A stretch of 64,000 nt of DNA, from the NCBI GenBank assembly GCA_944382965.1, contig CALWOA010000001.1, forward strand, positions 62,001-126,000, given 5' to 3'. The notes below the pieces were generated by a model. It did no database searches and was not told the origin of the DNA. It saw nothing but the letters and a program-made list of their open reading frames with translations. This document shows positions 43,976 through 53,779 of the stretch, one piece after another; positions within the stretch are counted from its first letter, which is position 1; every line of letters begins with the position of its first letter. The position numbers were made by a program, and so were the translations under genes. This stretch comes from an uncultured Oscillospiraceae bacterium. Lineage in GTDB: Bacteria; Bacillota; Clostridia; Oscillospirales; Oscillospiraceae.

Positions 43976-44844
43976 AACAGTACGGAGAGCTCTACCAGGA
44001 AACCCGCAGAGCCCTGCTGGCGACAGAATCGGCACAGGATGCCGGTGTGCTTGCCAGACTGCTGCTTTGTCACGTTTCCGGAAAGAGCCAGGCGCAGTTT
44101 CTGGCGGATCGGGACCTGTACGCTTCCGAGAAAATTGTAAAGGGGGTAGCGGCGGGGTTGAACCGGCTGCTGGCTGGGGAGCCGATCCCCTACATCCTGG
44201 GACAGTGGGAATTCTATGGTGTAGGCTTGCATGTGACGCCGGATGTGCTGATTCCCCGGGACGACACCTGTGCGGTAGCGGAACTGGCAATTCGTCAGGC
44301 GCTGTTTTTGGAAGAATCCCCTCGGATTTTGGACCTATGCTGCGGCAGCGGCTGTATTGGCCTTGCCATTGCTACCCGGGTCAAGGATGCCAAAGTTACC
44401 CTGGCCGACTTGAGCCAGGCTGCATTGTCTGTGGCCAAGGAAAATACCTCTCTGAATAAACTGGGTGGCCGGGTACGCTGTGTTCAGGCGGATGCCCTGA
44501 AACCAGCGGCTCGTTTCCTGGGAAGATTTGATATGATTGTCTCCAACCCACCTTATGTGACAGCGGCGGAGATGGAGGAGCTTCCCCACAGCGTCCGGGA
44601 CTATGAGCCCCATATGGCGCTGTACGGCGGGGAAGATGGGTTGGATTTCTACCGCTCCATTGCTCAGAATTTTACCTCGGCGCTACGTCCGGGCGGATAC
44701 CTGTGCCTGGAATTCGGGATGGGACAAGGAGACAGTGTCTGCCGGATTCTGGAGGAACAGGGCTTTACAATTCTGGAACGAGCCCGGGATTTTAATGATA
44801 GAGAAAGAGCCGTGCTGGCACAGTACGGCAGGAAGGAAGGATAA
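43969..44844 (+). CDS. prmC: Release factor glutamine methyltransferase PrmC
   Basis: The 291-residue enzyme has an N-terminal helical domain, [14 protein letters not shown], the SAM-binding [14 protein letters not shown] and the catalytic NPPY in [11 protein letters not shown]. It methylates the GGQ glutamine of peptide release factors. It overlaps the DUF1385 gene by 7 bp and lies 1 bp before recA. prfA is not adjacent. Confidence 0.93.
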   Translation: MVKQYGELYQETRRALLATESAQDAGVLARLLLCHVSGKSQAQFLADRDLYASEKIVKGVAAGLNRLLAGEPIPYILGQWEFYGVGLHVTPDVLIPRDDTCAVAELAIRQALFLEESPRILDLCCGSGCIGLAIATRVKDAKVTLADLSQAALSVAKENTSLNKLGGRVRCVQADALKPAARFLGRFDMIVSNPPYVTAAEMEELPHSVRDYEPHMALYGGEDGLDFYRSIAQNFTSALRPGGYLCLEFGMGQGDSVCRILEEQGFTILERARDFNDRERAVLAQYGRKEG

Positions 44845-44845
44845 C

Positions 44846-45952
44846 ATGGCGACCAAAAAGACTGCTTATGAAGCACCTACCCCCGCATCGGATAAGAAAA
44901 AAGCTTTGCAAACCGCATTGGCGCAGATTGACAAAAATTTTGGTAAGGGTACCGTTATGCGTTTGGGCGATCGCCCGGAAATGAACGTGGAGGCCATTCC
45001 CACCGGTTCCCTGGCATTGGATGCTGCGTTGGGCATTGGCGGTGTGCCGAAAGGCAGAATCATCGAAATCTATGGCCCGGAATCTTCCGGTAAAACCACC
45101 TTGGCCCTGCATATTCTGGCAGAGGCCCAGAAGCGGGGCGGAGAAGTGGCCTTTGTGGATGCGGAACATGCGCTGGACCCGGTGTATGCCTCTGCATTGG
45201 GCGTGGATACGGACAACCTGCTGGTATCCCAGCCGGATACTGGCGAGCAGGCGCTGGAAATCACCGATGCACTGGTACGCTCCGGCGCTGTGGATGCGGT
45301 GGTCGTGGACTCCGTTGCCGCCTTGGTTCCCAAACAGGAAATTGAGGGCGAAATGGGCGATACTTTTGTGGGCCTTCAGGCTCGTCTGATGTCCCAGGCC
45401 CTGCGGAAGCTGGCAGGCACCATTGCCAAGACCAACTGCGTGGTAATTTTCATCAACCAGCTGCGTATGAAAATTGGTGTAATGTACGGCAATCCTGAAA
45501 CCACTACCGGTGGTAATGCACTGAAATTCTACGCCTCCGTCCGTTTGGATGTGCGCCGTGTAGAATCCATCAAAGAAGGCGGCAACGTCATCGGCAACAA
45601 GACCCGGGTAAAGGTAGTCAAGAATAAAGTTGCACCCCCCTTCCGGGAAGCGGTATTTGAGATCATGTACGGCCAGGGCATTTCCAAGTGGGGAGAACTG
45701 GTGGATCTGGCTGTGCAGATGGATATCATCCAGAAAAGCGGCAGCTGGTTCTCCATGGGCGAAGAACGCATCGGCCAGGGCGCCAATGCGGTGAAGGATT
45801 TCCTGATGAGCAACCCGGATATCGCTGAGAAGGTGGAAGCCCAGGTTCGGGAGAACCTGTGGAAGCTGAACGGCGGCGCACCAAAAATGGAAGCCAAGGC
45901 TGCGGAACGTGCGGTAACCGTCAGCGCCGACGACTTTAACGATGAGGATTGA
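44846..45952 (+). CDS. recA: Recombinase RecA
   Basis: The 368-residue protein has Walker [20 protein letters not shown], Walker [12 protein letters not shown], and the DNA-binding loops around [16 protein letters not shown] and [14 protein letters not shown]. It forms the strand-exchange filament and triggers LexA cleavage. The ATG follows GGAAGG within the end of prmC; recX overlaps its 3' end. Confidence 0.98.
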   Translation: MATKKTAYEAPTPASDKKKALQTALAQIDKNFGKGTVMRLGDRPEMNVEAIPTGSLALDAALGIGGVPKGRIIEIYGPESSGKTTLALHILAEAQKRGGEVAFVDAEHALDPVYASALGVDTDNLLVSQPDTGEQALEITDALVRSGAVDAVVVDSVAALVPKQEIEGEMGDTFVGLQARLMSQALRKLAGTIAKTNCVVIFINQLRMKIGVMYGNPETTTGGNALKFYASVRLDVRRVESIKEGGNVIGNKTRVKVVKNKVAPPFREAVFEIMYGQGISKWGELVDLAVQMDIIQKSGSWFSMGEERIGQGANAVKDFLMSNPDIAEKVEAQVRENLWKLNGGAPKMEAKAAERAVTVSADDFNDED

Positions 45953-46568
45953 TTCGCTGAAGATCAGCCCCGACCGGGCAGGCCGGTACTGGGCATCGTT
46001 GGAGGACGGAAGAAAACTGGGGTTATACCGGCAGACGGTGGAGGATTTTGGCCTGTATCCTGGGAAAGAGCTGACTCAAGAGGAATTGGATGCTCTTTTG
46101 CAGGAAATGGGCAGAATGTCTGCAAAAATGCGGGCAGTGCGGATTGTTTCGGCAGCCAGCGTATCCCGCCGGGACCTGGAAGAGCGACTGGTGAGAAAAG
46201 GAGAAGATCCTGCTCAGGCCAGAGAAGCGGTTCAGTGGATGGAAGACATGCACTTGGTTGATGACCGCAGCACAGCGGAAACCGTGGTGCATTCGTGCAT
46301 TTCCAAAGGCTACGGCCTGGCCAGGGCAAAGCAGGCCCTGTACGAGAAGCGGATTCCCAAGGAATATTGGGAAGAAGCCTTGCAGGATTATCCGGACCAG
46401 ATGGAAAAAATCCAATCCTTTCTTCGCACTCGCTTAACAGATCGGGCAGATCCCAAGCAAGTCAAAAAGGCCGTGGATGCCTTGCTGCGTCGGGGGCATA
46501 GCTACGGCAGCATCAAACAGGCACTAAGTGGACTTTCCTTTGAAACAGAGGATTTTCCGGAGGAGTAA
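45942..46568 (+). CDS. recX: RecA regulator RecX
   Basis: The 208-residue, helix-rich basic protein has RecX signatures: [32 protein letters not shown] and RLKQALYEK-like repeats ([16 protein letters not shown]). It limits RecA filament growth. The start lies in the last codons of recA (11-bp overlap), so translation is coupled. Confidence 0.9.
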   Translation: MRIDSLKISPDRAGRYWASLEDGRKLGLYRQTVEDFGLYPGKELTQEELDALLQEMGRMSAKMRAVRIVSAASVSRRDLEERLVRKGEDPAQAREAVQWMEDMHLVDDRSTAETVVHSCISKGYGLARAKQALYEKRIPKEYWEEALQDYPDQMEKIQSFLRTRLTDRADPKQVKKAVDALLRRGHSYGSIKQALSGLSFETEDFPEE

Positions 46569-46573
46569 CAGAA

Positions 46574-47911
46574 ATGGCAAATATTGGTTTTATATCCCTT
46601 GGCTGTGCCAAGAATCAGGTGGACTGCGAGCGGATGATGTACCGTGTCCGGGAAGCGGGTCACACGGTCAAAGAGGACATTGTGGGCAGTGATGTGGTAG
46701 TGATCAATACCTGCGGCTTTATTGATTCCGCCAAAGCAGAGGCGATCGACTACATCCTGCAAACCGCTGCGCTGAAAGCAGAGGGGCAGGTTGGCAAGAT
46801 TCTGGTCACCGGTTGCCTGTCCCAGCGGTACCAGGACGAAATCCTGTCGGAAATGCCGGAAGTGGACGGTGTTTTGGGAACGGGAAGCTATACGGAGATT
46901 GTCCCGGCCATCGAAGCGCTGCTGAATCAGCAAAATGTTTGCGAATTTGGCTCCATTGATGCACCGGAACAGGAAACCGGACGCATCGTCACCACTCCGG
47001 AGCATTATGCATTCATTAAAATTGCGGAAGGCTGCGATAACCGGTGTGCATACTGCATCATTCCCTATCTGCGGGGCAAATACCGCAGCCGTCAGCTGGA
47101 TGATGTGCTGTATGAAGCCCGGCTGCTGGCAGACAGCGGCGTGAAGGAATTGATTGTGGTGGCCCAGGATACCAGCCGCTACGGTACAGACCTTCCGGGA
47201 CATAAGCGTCTGCTGCCGGAACTGCTGCGTAAGCTTTGTGAAATTGACGGGCTGCACTGGATTCGGGTGCATTATGTCTATCCCGATGAAATCGACGACG
47301 AATTTATTGATGTCATGGCAACCCAGCCCAAAATTGTCAAGTATCTGGACATTCCCATCCAGCACTGCAACAGTGAGATCTTGAGACTGATGAACCGTCG
47401 GGGAGACGGCCAATTCCTGCGGGAATTGCTTGCTAAGCTCCGTAGCCGGATTCCCGGCCTAGTAATCCGCACCAGTCTGATTACCGGCTTGCCTGGAGAA
47501 GGGGAGGCGGAGTTCCAGGAACTGTGCGACTTCCTTCGGGAGCAGCGGATGGAACGGGTCGGTGCTTTTGCCTTCTCTCCGGAAGAGGGAACGCCGGCGG
47601 CGGAGATGGAATTTGTGGACAACGAAGTTGCCCAGCAGCGAGCCCAGACAATTGAGATGATCCAGTCCGGAATTATGGATGACTACAATGCTGCCATGCA
47701 GGGAAAAACCCTGGAGGTGCTGGTAGACGGCTATGACGAGGAACTGGAACAGTTCTATGGACGGACGTATGCGGATTCTCCGGATATTGACGGCCGTGTA
47801 TGGCTTGCCTCGGAAGAACCCCTGCGGGAAGGTATGTTTGTCACTGTAAAAATTGACGGATGTGTAGACGGAGACTTGTCCGGATATGTATTAGAGGAGG
47901 TAGCACTGTGA
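46574..47911 (+). CDS. rimO: Ribosomal protein S12 methylthiotransferase RimO
   Basis: The 445-residue radical-SAM enzyme has an N-terminal UPF0004 domain (GFISLGCAKNQVDCERM, INTCGFID, VTGCLSQRY with three cluster cysteines), a radical SAM motif GCDNRCAYCIIP (CxxxCxxC) and a C-terminal TRAM domain. It adds a methylthio group to an aspartate of S12. It is 5 bp after recX, and its stop overlaps pgsA by 4 bp. Confidence 0.96.
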   Translation: MANIGFISLGCAKNQVDCERMMYRVREAGHTVKEDIVGSDVVVINTCGFIDSAKAEAIDYILQTAALKAEGQVGKILVTGCLSQRYQDEILSEMPEVDGVLGTGSYTEIVPAIEALLNQQNVCEFGSIDAPEQETGRIVTTPEHYAFIKIAEGCDNRCAYCIIPYLRGKYRSRQLDDVLYEARLLADSGVKELIVVAQDTSRYGTDLPGHKRLLPELLRKLCEIDGLHWIRVHYVYPDEIDDEFIDVMATQPKIVKYLDIPIQHCNSEILRLMNRRGDGQFLRELLAKLRSRIPGLVIRTSLITGLPGEGEAEFQELCDFLREQRMERVGAFAFSPEEGTPAAEMEFVDNEVAQQRAQTIEMIQSGIMDDYNAAMQGKTLEVLVDGYDEELEQFYGRTYADSPDIDGRVWLASEEPLREGMFVTVKIDGCVDGDLSGYVLEEVAL

Positions 47912-48438
47912 CAACCGCATCAAAAATCACACTGATTCGAGTGGCCCTGATTCCATTTTATATGGTATGCATGTACCTCTCCGGGGGCGAAAGCGGCCTG
48001 TGGATGTATCTGGCGCTGGCCGTCTTCCTGGTTGCTAGTCTGACGGATTTTGTAGACGGCTATATCGCCCGGCATTACGGTCAGACTACGGACTTCGGTA
48101 AATTCCTGGACCCGCTGGCGGACAAACTGCTGGTGATTACGGCTATGGCCATGTACTGTGAGTGGGGCGTGTTTCCTGCATGGGCCCTGATGATTGTGCT
48201 GACCCGGGAGTTTGCTGTTACCGGTCTGCGCCTGGTGGCTGTGCAGAAAGGCACTGTCATTGCAGCCGGCTGGAGCGGAAAGGTCAAGACCGCCAGCACC
48301 ATGGTTGGCCTGTGTATTATGATGGCAATTCCGGGCATCGAGGTGCTCAACTGGGTGGTGATCGCGGTGATTGTGCTGACCACGGTGTATTCCGGCACGG
48401 AATATTTTATCCAGAACTGGAAATGCCTCTGGGACTAA
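47908..48438 (+). CDS. pgsA: CDP-diacylglycerol-glycerol-3-phosphate 3-phosphatidyltransferase PgsA
   Basis: The 176-residue membrane enzyme starts at GTG after GAGGAGG. It carries the CDP-alcohol phosphotransferase motif DGx2ARx8Gx3Dx3D (DGYIARHYGQTTDFGKFLD) and several membrane helices. It makes phosphatidylglycerol phosphate. Last gene of the long co-directional cluster. Confidence 0.95.
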   Translation: MTTASKITLIRVALIPFYMVCMYLSGGESGLWMYLALAVFLVASLTDFVDGYIARHYGQTTDFGKFLDPLADKLLVITAMAMYCEWGVFPAWALMIVLTREFAVTGLRLVAVQKGTVIAAGWSGKVKTASTMVGLCIMMAIPGIEVLNWVVIAVIVLTTVYSGTEYFIQNWKCLWD

Positions 48439-48450
48439 ACATTACATACT

Positions 48451-48491
48451 GCGCCGCCGTTTGGGAGACCCTAACTGGCGGCGCGGTTTTT
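48451..48491 (+). terminator. Terminator of the recA-pgsA cluster
   Basis: The 8-bp stem GCGCCGCC/GGCGGCGC is followed by GGTTTTTA. Confidence 0.85.
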
Positions 48492-48604
48492 ATTTCCAGC
48501 AAGTTCCAGAAAAGGGTGGCTGCGGCAGCGGCATTTCCACTGGATTTTTTGTGGCGATTGTGGTATAATGCACTGGCACTTTTAAGAAACTGCGAGGTTA
48601 TACC

Positions 48605-49762
48605 ATGATTGATAAGGAAATCAGCGAAGTCCGCCGGCATTTGCGCCGGGACCGCAGCAATATTACCCATATTTATGGATGCTATGTAAATGACAATAAG
48701 GAGATCATTTCCGAGTTCAAGCAGTCCGTCGGAATGATGCCGGAAAATGAATCGGATAAATATTTTGCTCTGCTGCGCCGGAGTCTGTCCGGCGCCCTGG
48801 GAAAGAATCTGATTGACATTACCTTCAAAACCTCCCAGGTTGCGAATAGCCCGGAGCATAAGCTGCTGATGGACCTTCGGGAATCCCGTCTGGAAGACGA
48901 AGAAAAGCGTCTGGAGTTTTTCCAGAAAATCATCGATACCGTGGTTTTGGAAGGAAATTACCTGATTCTGCTGGGCTGTGACAGCTATGACGTGCCCTTT
49001 AAGTCCAAGGATGACAGCTTCCAGAAGGACAGCTCGGAAGAGGTTTACCGCTTCCTGCTGTGCTGCATCTGCCCGGTGAAGCAGACCAAGGCCAATCTGC
49101 ACTATATTCCGGAAGAAAAGGTATTCCATGACGGCGCCATGAACCAGATGGTCTCCGCTCCGGCTCTGGGATTCCTGTTCCCGGCATTCGATAACCGCTC
49201 TACCAATATTTACAACGCCCTGTATTACACCCACGATACCAAGGAATCTCAGGATGCCTTGATTGAGGCAATCTTCAATACCCCGGTACCCCAGCCGGCA
49301 GCGGAGCAGAAGAAGTCCTTTGAAGCCCTGCTGACCACCGCCCTTGGGGATGAATGCAGCCTGGATGTGGTGCAGACGGTACATGACCAGATCTGCCAGC
49401 GGATTGAACTGCATAAAGAAAGCAAGGTGCCCGAACCCCTGCTCATCAGCAAAGAGGATGTGAAGGAAGTCCTGTCCTCCTGCGGCGTCTCTGAAGAGCA
49501 TGTGGCTAAGTTCAGCGTGGATTATGACGAGGTTTTCGGATTTGAAGCAGACCTGCATCCCAAGAACATCATCGACAACAAGCATTTTGAACTGAAAACC
49601 CCGGATGTGGTCATTAAGGTGGACCCGACCAGAAGCGATTTGATTGAGACCCGGGTAATCGGCGGTGTGAAGTACATCATGATTTGTGCGGACGAGGAAG
49701 TGGAAGTCAACGGCGTCAATATCCACATTTCTGATCCCAAAACGGAAGCTGCAACGGTGTAA
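48605..49762 (+). CDS. DUF4317 family protein
   Basis: The 385-residue cytoplasmic protein starts with MIDKEISEVRRHLRRDRSNITHIYG (core EISEVRRHLRRDRSNITHIY), an opening I associate with DUF4317, and has no membrane segment. Later it has ICPVKQTKANLHY and PALGFLFPAFDNRSTN. Function unknown; it is common in Clostridia. A TG-extended TATAAT (48565-48570) lies upstream. Confidence 0.8.
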   Translation: MIDKEISEVRRHLRRDRSNITHIYGCYVNDNKEIISEFKQSVGMMPENESDKYFALLRRSLSGALGKNLIDITFKTSQVANSPEHKLLMDLRESRLEDEEKRLEFFQKIIDTVVLEGNYLILLGCDSYDVPFKSKDDSFQKDSSEEVYRFLLCCICPVKQTKANLHYIPEEKVFHDGAMNQMVSAPALGFLFPAFDNRSTNIYNALYYTHDTKESQDALIEAIFNTPVPQPAAEQKKSFEALLTTALGDECSLDVVQTVHDQICQRIELHKESKVPEPLLISKEDVKEVLSSCGVSEEHVAKFSVDYDEVFGFEADLHPKNIIDNKHFELKTPDVVIKVDPTRSDLIETRVIGGVKYIMICADEEVEVNGVNIHISDPKTEAATV

Positions 49763-49774
49763 TTGCGGAATAAC

Positions 49775-49806
49775 AACAGGCTCCAAGTTCGCTTGGAGCC
49801 TGTTTT
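49775..49806 (+). terminator. Terminator of the DUF4317 gene
   Basis: The 13-bp stem AACAGGCTCCAAG/CTTGGAGCCTGTT with a TTCG-type loop is followed by TT. Confidence 0.85.
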
Positions 49807-49862
49807 GCGTCAATAAGAGAAGCTGGTTACTGAAAAATTTCTCCCAGATATTCAAAATGGAA

Positions 49863-49890
49863 TTGTAAATGGAAAAACTTGTGCTATAAT
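49863..49890 (+). promoter_or_regulatory. Promoter of the zinc-ribbon/lrgAB genes
   Basis: TTGTAA (49863-49868) and TATAAT (49885-49890) are 16 bp apart. Confidence 0.7.
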
Positions 49891-49938
49891 CAGCATGCTG
49901 AAATAAGATACAATTCAGAGCAAATAGGAGGAGACAAC

Positions 49939-50142
49939 ATGGTATTGGATGGATGCCACGAGGGAAAACACACCCCTAAATTGATGGAAGTGAAATGCCC
50001 CAAGTGCGGACAGTGGGTTGAGGTGTTTGTAAAAATGGGCGGCGCTCCCGGCCAGACAGGCACGCTGGTTTCCGATGAAACTTGCGTTTGCGGCAATGTT
50101 TTGCCCGCAGGAAGTTTTGCAGAAGATTACAAATGCGACTAA
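49939..50142 (+). CDS. Small zinc-ribbon protein
   Basis: The 67-residue protein has VKCPKCGQWVEVFV and, about 30 residues later, CVCGN, giving two CxxC-type pairs for one zinc ion. AGGAGG precedes the ATG. It is 20 bp ahead of lrgA and may be co-transcribed; no function can be assigned. Confidence 0.78.
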   Translation: MVLDGCHEGKHTPKLMEVKCPKCGQWVEVFVKMGGAPGQTGTLVSDETCVCGNVLPAGSFAEDYKCD

Positions 50143-50162
50143 GAAGTACACAGAAAGGATAG

Positions 50163-50549
50163 ATGGATTTGAAAATCATCAAACAAATCGGAATTATTTT
50201 CTCTATCTGCTGGGTCAGTCAGGTGGTGGAAAAGCTGCTTTCTTTTACATTTCCCGCCAGCGTCATCGGTATGGTTTTGCTTCTGCTCTGCCTGCTGACC
50301 GGAATCTTAAAAATTGGACATATTCAGGAAAAAGCGGACTTTCTGCTGAGCAATATGGCCTTTTTCTTTGTTCCGGCGGGGGTAAGCATTATCAACTATT
50401 TTGATATTCTGAAAAGCACAGCGGTGCAGCTGGTGATTATCTGCACCGTATCCACTGTGATTACCTTTGCGGTGACGGCCTGGAGCGTAAAATATACCAT
50501 GAAGTTGGTAAATAAAATGGCCCAAAAGAAAGAGAAGGAGCACTGCTGA
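50163..50549 (+). CDS. lrgA: CidA/LrgA family holin-like membrane protein
   Basis: The 128-residue protein has four membrane segments with the LrgA/CidA signature FPASVIGMVLLLLCLL and NMAFFFVPAGVSII. In staphylococci these proteins affect murein hydrolase activity and cell lysis; related proteins move small organic acids. The stop shares one base with the lrgB start. Confidence 0.9.
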   Translation: MDLKIIKQIGIIFSICWVSQVVEKLLSFTFPASVIGMVLLLLCLLTGILKIGHIQEKADFLLSNMAFFFVPAGVSIINYFDILKSTAVQLVIICTVSTVITFAVTAWSVKYTMKLVNKMAQKKEKEHC

Positions 50550-51229
50550 TGGAAGAGATTGTGTATTCCCCTTACTTTGGAATTGCACTGAGTATTTTGG
50601 CCTTCGGAATTGGTGTGAAACTTCATCAGAAGTGGAAAACGCCCCTTTACAATCCGTTGATTGTGGCAATTGTATTGGTTGCGGGGATTTTGCTCCTTTT
50701 TAAGATCCCGTATGAAGCCTACAATGTCGGTGGTGAGATCATCAATATGTTCCTGGCTCCGGCAACAGCCTGCCTGGCTGTTGCAGTATATAGCAAGCTT
50801 GCCATTTTGAAGCAGTACTGGCTGCCAATTCTGGTCGGCTGTACGGCTGGTTCCGGCGCATCCATGGCCAGTGTATACGCCATGTGTCGGCTGTTTCACC
50901 TGGACGAGAGCCTGCGGGTGTCCCTGCTTCCCAAGTCCGTGACCACGCCCATTGCTGTCAGCGTGGCCGAATCTGCTGGTGGTGTGGTGCCGATTACCGT
51001 GGTTGCGGTGATCTTTACAGGAATCCTGGGCAGCATAGTGGCGCCTCTTCTGATTCGTCTGTTCCGGGTTTCCGACCCGGTTGCTGCTGGCTTAGCCATT
51101 GGAGCATCCAGCCACGCCATGGGTACCTCTAAAGCCATTGAACTGGGGGAAGTGGAAGGTGCCATGAGCGGACTTGCCATCGGCATTTGCGGCATGATTA
51201 CCGTACTGCTTTCTCTTCTGATTCTGTAA
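50549..51229 (+). CDS. lrgB: LrgB family membrane protein
   Basis: The 226-residue protein has about seven membrane segments and the LrgB motifs PLYNPLIVAI, LLPKSVTTPIAV and GASSHAMGTSKAIELG. It is the usual partner of LrgA and is translationally coupled to it by the TGATG overlap. Confidence 0.93.
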   Translation: MEEIVYSPYFGIALSILAFGIGVKLHQKWKTPLYNPLIVAIVLVAGILLLFKIPYEAYNVGGEIINMFLAPATACLAVAVYSKLAILKQYWLPILVGCTAGSGASMASVYAMCRLFHLDESLRVSLLPKSVTTPIAVSVAESAGGVVPITVVAVIFTGILGSIVAPLLIRLFRVSDPVAAGLAIGASSHAMGTSKAIELGEVEGAMSGLAIGICGMITVLLSLLIL

Positions 51230-51237
51230 AACAAAAC

Positions 51238-51265
51238 ATCCCCGGATTCTGATGAATCCGGGGAT
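51238..51265. terminator. Bidirectional terminator between lrgB and cstA
   Basis: The perfect 12-bp stem ATCCCCGGATTC/GAATCCGGGGAT has a TGAT loop and sits between convergent genes. Confidence 0.88.
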
Positions 51266-51279
51266 AATTTTGTATTTTG

Positions 51280-52962
51280 TTATGCGGCAGCTTCTTCCGG
51301 CTGCTTTCCGAAGAGCTTCTGCGTTCCCTGAATGGCAACCAGAACGCCCAGGATCAGCAGCAGGACTGCGAAGATCAGCTGCAGCGTATTGCCCAGGGTC
51401 AGGCCAGTGGTTACCAGAGCGCCGGACAGGCTGTAAATGGTCATAGCCAGAGCGGTGAAGGTAACTGCCATCATAAAGAACATGGGGGCCCACAGCATGA
51501 ATCCCTTGCGCTTGGTGCGCTTGAGGAACACGGCGCAGGCCACAAGAGCCAGCACGCTCAGCAGCTGGTTGGCAGAGCCAAACAGGGGCCAGATTTCCTT
51601 GTAGCCGACCTTTGCCAGCAGATAAGCCAGCACCAAGGTAATCACCGTGGCGAAAACCTTGTTGGTCATCAGCTTCAGGAAGGGGTTCATGGACTTTTCA
51701 TCCATGCCGTCCTCCATCCAGAACTCCTGGAAGGACAGCCGGCCAACACGGGCCACGGAGTCCAGGGAAGTCAGGGCGAAGGCGGACACCGCCAGGTTAA
51801 TCAGGGTAAACACCAGATTGTAAGGCAGTCCTACCACCTGCAGGAAATTGGCAATAGCGCCGGCAAAGACCTGAGCGGGGGTATTCAGACCCTGAGCGGC
51901 AGCCTCACCGGAGGCGAAGGAAGAAACAGCAATCAGGGAAATCACAGCCAGCATACTCTCCATCAGCATAGCGCCGAAGGAAACCGGCAGCATATTCCGC
52001 TCGTTCTTGATCTGCTTGGAAGCGGTGCCGGAGGAAACCAGAGAATGGAAGCCGGACACAGCGCCGCAGGCAATGGTAACGAACAGAATGGGGAACAGGT
52101 ACTGGCCATCCACATTGAAGGCAACGAAGGCTTCCAGATTGCAGCTGGGGTTGGCAACAAACACACCGGCAATGGCGGCAATAATCATAAAGATCAGCAG
52201 GTAGCTGTTCAGATAATCCCGGGGCTGCAGCAGGGACCAGACAGGCACAATGCTGGCCACCATGATATACAGAAATACCAAAATGTGCCAAGTGTTCAGA
52301 GACAGGTACATCGGCATTGCCAGACCCAGCGCCACTGCGACCACCAGGAAGGCGATGGCGATTCCGGTGTTAACCCATTTGTTCAGTTTTCCGTACTTCA
52401 GAATCATGCCCAGGGCAACGGCTTCCACGATGAACAGCATGGAGGTGGTAGCCACAGCGCCGTTGGCAGTGTTCAGACTCTGATCGGGATTAAGGCCGTT
52501 GAAGGTGCCGGCAACCACGTCTGCAAAGGCGGCAACCACCAGGATGCAGAACAGCCAGCAGAACAGAAGGAACAGCTTCTTGCCCAGCTTGCCGATGTAG
52601 GCTTCGATGATGTAGCCGATGGTACGGCCTTTGTTCTTAACGGAAGCGTACATGGAAGCAAAGTCCTGTACAGCGCCGAAGAACACGCCGCCGATCAGAA
52701 TCCACAGCAGCACAGGCAGCCAACCGAAGATTGCCGCCTGAATGGGTCCGTTGATAGGACCAGCACCGGCAATGGATGCAAACTGGTGGCCAAAGACCAC
52801 ATTGGTGTCGGCGGGAACATAGTCCACACCGTCCTCCAGCTCGTAGGCGGGAGTTTTGGCTTTGGGGTCAACACCCCAGGTTTTTGCGAGGTAACGTCCG
52901 TAGACCAGGTAAGCGCCGATGAGAACTACCAGAGCGATTACCATCATGAGAATTCCGTTCAT
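51280..52962 (-). CDS. cstA: CstA-family carbon starvation/pyruvate-peptide transporter
   Basis: The 560-residue protein has about 15 membrane segments. Typical CstA motifs: DYVPADTNVVFGHQFASIAGAGPINGP near the N-terminus (core VVFGHQFASIAGAGPI), then GGVFFGAVQDFASMY and SSGTASKQI. Members import pyruvate or peptides when carbon is short. GAGGAG precedes the ATG and a promoter lies at 53001-53029. Confidence 0.93.
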   Translation of the reverse strand: MNGILMMVIALVVLIGAYLVYGRYLAKTWGVDPKAKTPAYELEDGVDYVPADTNVVFGHQFASIAGAGPINGPIQAAIFGWLPVLLWILIGGVFFGAVQDFASMYASVKNKGRTIGYIIEAYIGKLGKKLFLLFCWLFCILVVAAFADVVAGTFNGLNPDQSLNTANGAVATTSMLFIVEAVALGMILKYGKLNKWVNTGIAIAFLVVAVALGLAMPMYLSLNTWHILVFLYIMVASIVPVWSLLQPRDYLNSYLLIFMIIAAIAGVFVANPSCNLEAFVAFNVDGQYLFPILFVTIACGAVSGFHSLVSSGTASKQIKNERNMLPVSFGAMLMESMLAVISLIAVSSFASGEAAAQGLNTPAQVFAGAIANFLQVVGLPYNLVFTLINLAVSAFALTSLDSVARVGRLSFQEFWMEDGMDEKSMNPFLKLMTNKVFATVITLVLAYLLAKVGYKEIWPLFGSANQLLSVLALVACAVFLKRTKRKGFMLWAPMFFMMAVTFTALAMTIYSLSGALVTTGLTLGNTLQLIFAVLLLILGVLVAIQGTQKLFGKQPEEAAA

Positions 52963-53000
52963 ACTTCTCCTCTTTTCCGTTGTTTTATAAAACGGCTATC

Positions 53001-53029
53001 ATTCTAGCGCGTTCTTTATCAAATGTCAA
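53001..53029 (-). promoter_or_regulatory. Promoter of cstA
   Basis: On the minus strand, TTGACA (53024-53029) and TAGAAT (53001-53006) are 17 bp apart. Confidence 0.8.
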
Positions 53030-53104
53030 CAAAAATGTCCGCCGCTGATGAAAAAATGTCCGTGCTGAGTGCGACGGCAATGTGAGAAACGACGATTGGC
53101 ACGG

Positions 53105-53134
53105 AAAAAGCCGGGAATGTACATTCCCGGCTTT
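53105..53134 (-). terminator. Terminator of the GntR-ABC operon
   Basis: A perfect palindromic stem (AAAGCCGGGAATGT and its complement) is followed on the minus strand by TTT, 18 bp past the permease stop. Confidence 0.85.
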
Positions 53135-53151
53135 GTTCAGAAATGGGAGGG

Positions 53152-53778
53152 TTAACCTTCTCTTTTTTGGTAGAACAGGATAGATAGATACCAGGAAACC
53201 CCATAAGTCGCCAGGGCAGCCAGACCCAGCAGAAGCATCGCACTGCTGCTGGGAAGCGCGCCCAACAAGGTGATGCCAGAGATGCTGACAACGAAGGCGC
53301 TGATGGCACAAATCAGTCCGATGCTGATGTAGTACGCCATACGTCCCTTTTCCACGCCCCAGCGGAACATAGGCGGAAGCGTAATGGCAGGGGCGAGGAG
53401 AGAAATGGTAGCCACCACGGACAGAATGCTGCCAAAACTTTCCCAGGAGAATACTCCATTAACCCGCATTCGGATGCCCTGAATCACAGCACTGAGCAGC
53501 AGGATCCCAACCTGTGTAGCCAAACCGATCAGGTATTTGCTGGAAACGATCTCCGCCTTGGTATAGGGCAGGGCAGCGCAGTACTGATCCCACTTACTGC
53601 GCTCGTCATATCCAAGCAGAGTTGTGGGAATCATGCCGCACATGATACAGGGATAGAGGATGAAGAAAAAATTATCGTCGCCCATGACGGAAACGCCAAT
53701 GAACACCAGGCTGATCAGCAGGTAAGCCTTGCAGTACTTCATTATCATGTACCAATCCTTCAGAAGCAGTCCTTTCAT
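53152..53778 (-). CDS. ABC-2 type transporter permease
   Basis: The 208-residue protein has about six membrane segments starting with MKGLLLKDWYMIMKY, a typical ABC-2 opening, and LLGYDERSKWDQYCAALPYTK in the first loop (core DERSKWDQYCAALPYTK). It is last in a GntR-ATPase-permease operon and would form the membrane part of an exporter, perhaps for a peptide antibiotic or lipid. Substrate unknown. Confidence 0.85.
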   Translation of the reverse strand: MKGLLLKDWYMIMKYCKAYLLISLVFIGVSVMGDDNFFFILYPCIMCGMIPTTLLGYDERSKWDQYCAALPYTKAEIVSSKYLIGLATQVGILLLSAVIQGIRMRVNGVFSWESFGSILSVVATISLLAPAITLPPMFRWGVEKGRMAYYISIGLICAISAFVVSISGITLLGALPSSSAMLLLGLAALATYGVSWYLSILFYQKREG

Positions 53779-53779
53779 A

